The notes under the pieces: generated by a model
What the model saw: only the letters and a program-made list of their open reading frames with translations
What the model was told of the DNA's origin: nothing
Databases searched by the model: none
Position numbers and translations under genes: made by a program
NCBI RefSeq assembly: GCF_001870785.1
Contig: NZ_MOLV01000012.1
Location: forward strand, 1-64,000
Direction: 5' to 3'
Source: Exiguobacterium sp. KRL4
GTDB taxonomy: Bacteria; Bacillota; Bacilli; Exiguobacteriales; Exiguobacteriaceae
Length of the DNA stretch: 64,000 nucleotides
Shown: in pieces, positions 63,299-64,000 of the stretch
How positions within the stretch are numbered: the first letter of the stretch is position 1
Layout of the letters: each line of letters opens with the position of its first letter

Positions 63299-64000
63299 TT
63301 ATGGACGAGGATGTTCCGGGAATTCCATTTCTGAATAAGGAACAACCGATGTCCGGTTTTTAAATTTATGACCTAACCAAAAAGCAAGGAATAACGGAAT
63401 ACCGACATACGTCGCTGCGATTCCGACCCAATCAATTTGATCCGCGAGGAAAGCAGCATAGTTTTGACCAACAATGACAAGGAAACAAAGTCCAAAGGCA
63501 AACAGTGGTCCAAACGGGAATGCCGGGGCGACATACGGCAAGTCGCTTAACGAATGACCTTGCGCGACGAACCCTTTCCGGAAACGGTAATGACTGATTG
63601 CGATACCAAGCCATGCGATGAATCCCGTCATCCCGGAAGCATTGAGCAACCAGAGATACACTTGACCACCAAACATCGATGTCAGGAAACAGAGTGCTCC
63701 GATGGCACCCGTCGCGAGCAAGGCATTACGTGGTACACCGTTTTTTGAAACTTTAGCAAACATTTTTGGTGCATCACCTTGGCGTGCCAGTGTATACAGC
63801 ATCCGTGTCGACGCGTACATCCCCGAGTTCCCGGCTGATAAGACAGACGTCAAGATGACGGCGTTCATTAATGCTGCCGAGAAAGCGAGACCGGCTTTTT
63901 CAAAGACAAGTGTAAACGGACTGACGGCTACATCGGTAATATCATTTGAAACGAGGTTCGGACTTGTATACGGAATCAACATCCCGATGACAAAAATCGC
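63299..64000 (-). CDS. lysP: Lysine-specific permease LysP, C-terminal part
   Basis: The C-terminal 233 residues of an AAT-family permease, open to the window end; the start is outside. WLGIAISHYRFRKGF, QGHSLSDLPYVAP and ATYVGIPLFLAFWLGHKF followed by PYSEMEFPEHP follow E. coli LysP closely, so lysine is the likely substrate. It lies upstream of the small membrane protein and msrAB in the same direction, separated by a terminator. Upstream control cannot be seen. Confidence 0.85.
   Translation of the reverse strand, partial: AIFVIGMLIPYTSPNLVSNDITDVAVSPFTLVFEKAGLAFSAALMNAVILTSVLSAGNSGMYASTRMLYTLARQGDAPKMFAKVSKNGVPRNALLATGAIGALCFLTSMFGGQVYLWLLNASGMTGFIAWLGIAISHYRFRKGFVAQGHSLSDLPYVAPAFPFGPLFAFGLCFLVIVGQNYAAFLADQIDWVGIAATYVGIPLFLAFWLGHKFKNRTSVVPYSEMEFPEHPRP

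Overview
The window is a gene-dense stretch of a low-to-mid GC Bacillota chromosome. Gene content points to the genus Exiguobacterium or a close relative. Many genes are recognisable relatives of the Bacillus subtilis ywd/ywf/ywh cluster (ywdI, ywdK, hemQ/ywfI, lipL/ywfL, ywfO, ywhB, ywhD, speE, speB, pta) but in a rearranged order. HemQ marks the coproporphyrin-dependent haem pathway of Gram-positive bacteria. The genus is an inference from recognition of proteins; no search was run. I see no rRNA, tRNA or CRISPR array.

Layout. 1-352: end of an IS231-like IS4-family insertion sequence cut by the window edge, beside a structured repeat. 469-4331: MDR oxidoreductase, YwiB-like protein, GH13 alpha-glucosidase under a CcpA site and a LacI-type operator. 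4701-8093: an overlapping operon of succinate-semialdehyde dehydrogenase, an acetolactate-synthase-like ThDP enzyme and bacilliredoxin BrxC, possibly a 2-oxoglutarate-to-succinate bypass. 8320-12630: DHA2 efflux pump, then csoR-copA-copZ copper export. 13148-15893: haem aerotaxis receptor HemAT, then a lipoprotein-type sortase overlapping its apparent LPXTG-like substrate. 16101-25036: polyamine genes, nitroreductase, an OpuD-type BCCT carrier with a sigma-B promoter, YwhD, YwhB, a nucleoside carrier. 25161-31557: HD hydrolase plus kinase-like protein, LipL, DegV protein, flotillin operon. 31558-37295: second structured repeat, Bcr-type pump, tandem HD phosphohydrolase, two TerC proteins, FolE2. 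37430-46442: DUF2157/GDYXXLXY pair, chemoreceptor, rhodanese, amino acid permease, xpt-pbuX behind a guanine-type riboswitch, pta. 46786-49353: HemQ, a 49-aa gene, a third repeat, an IS200/IS605-like RNA-rich remnant, YwdK and a TRIC-like protein. 49520-64000: UbiB kinase, GlcU-Gdh, CDF transporter, nuclease lipoprotein, SDR, YwdI, Gfo/Idh enzyme, GlpD, permease, DUF2252, MsrAB, and a LysP permease cut by the right edge.

Shared themes are redox and metal stress (BrxC, MsrAB, CopA, nitroreductase, rhodanese), osmotic and general stress (sigma-B-like promoters), and carbon control (two near-perfect cre sites overlapping -35 boxes). The most unusual signals are a dispersed, hairpin-rich repeat in three copies whose stems differ in sequence but keep pairing, a gene-less IS605-like element with an intact right-end hairpin that now supplies the stop codon of ywdK, the SSADH/ThDP-enzyme pair, and the lipoprotein sortase with a dedicated substrate.
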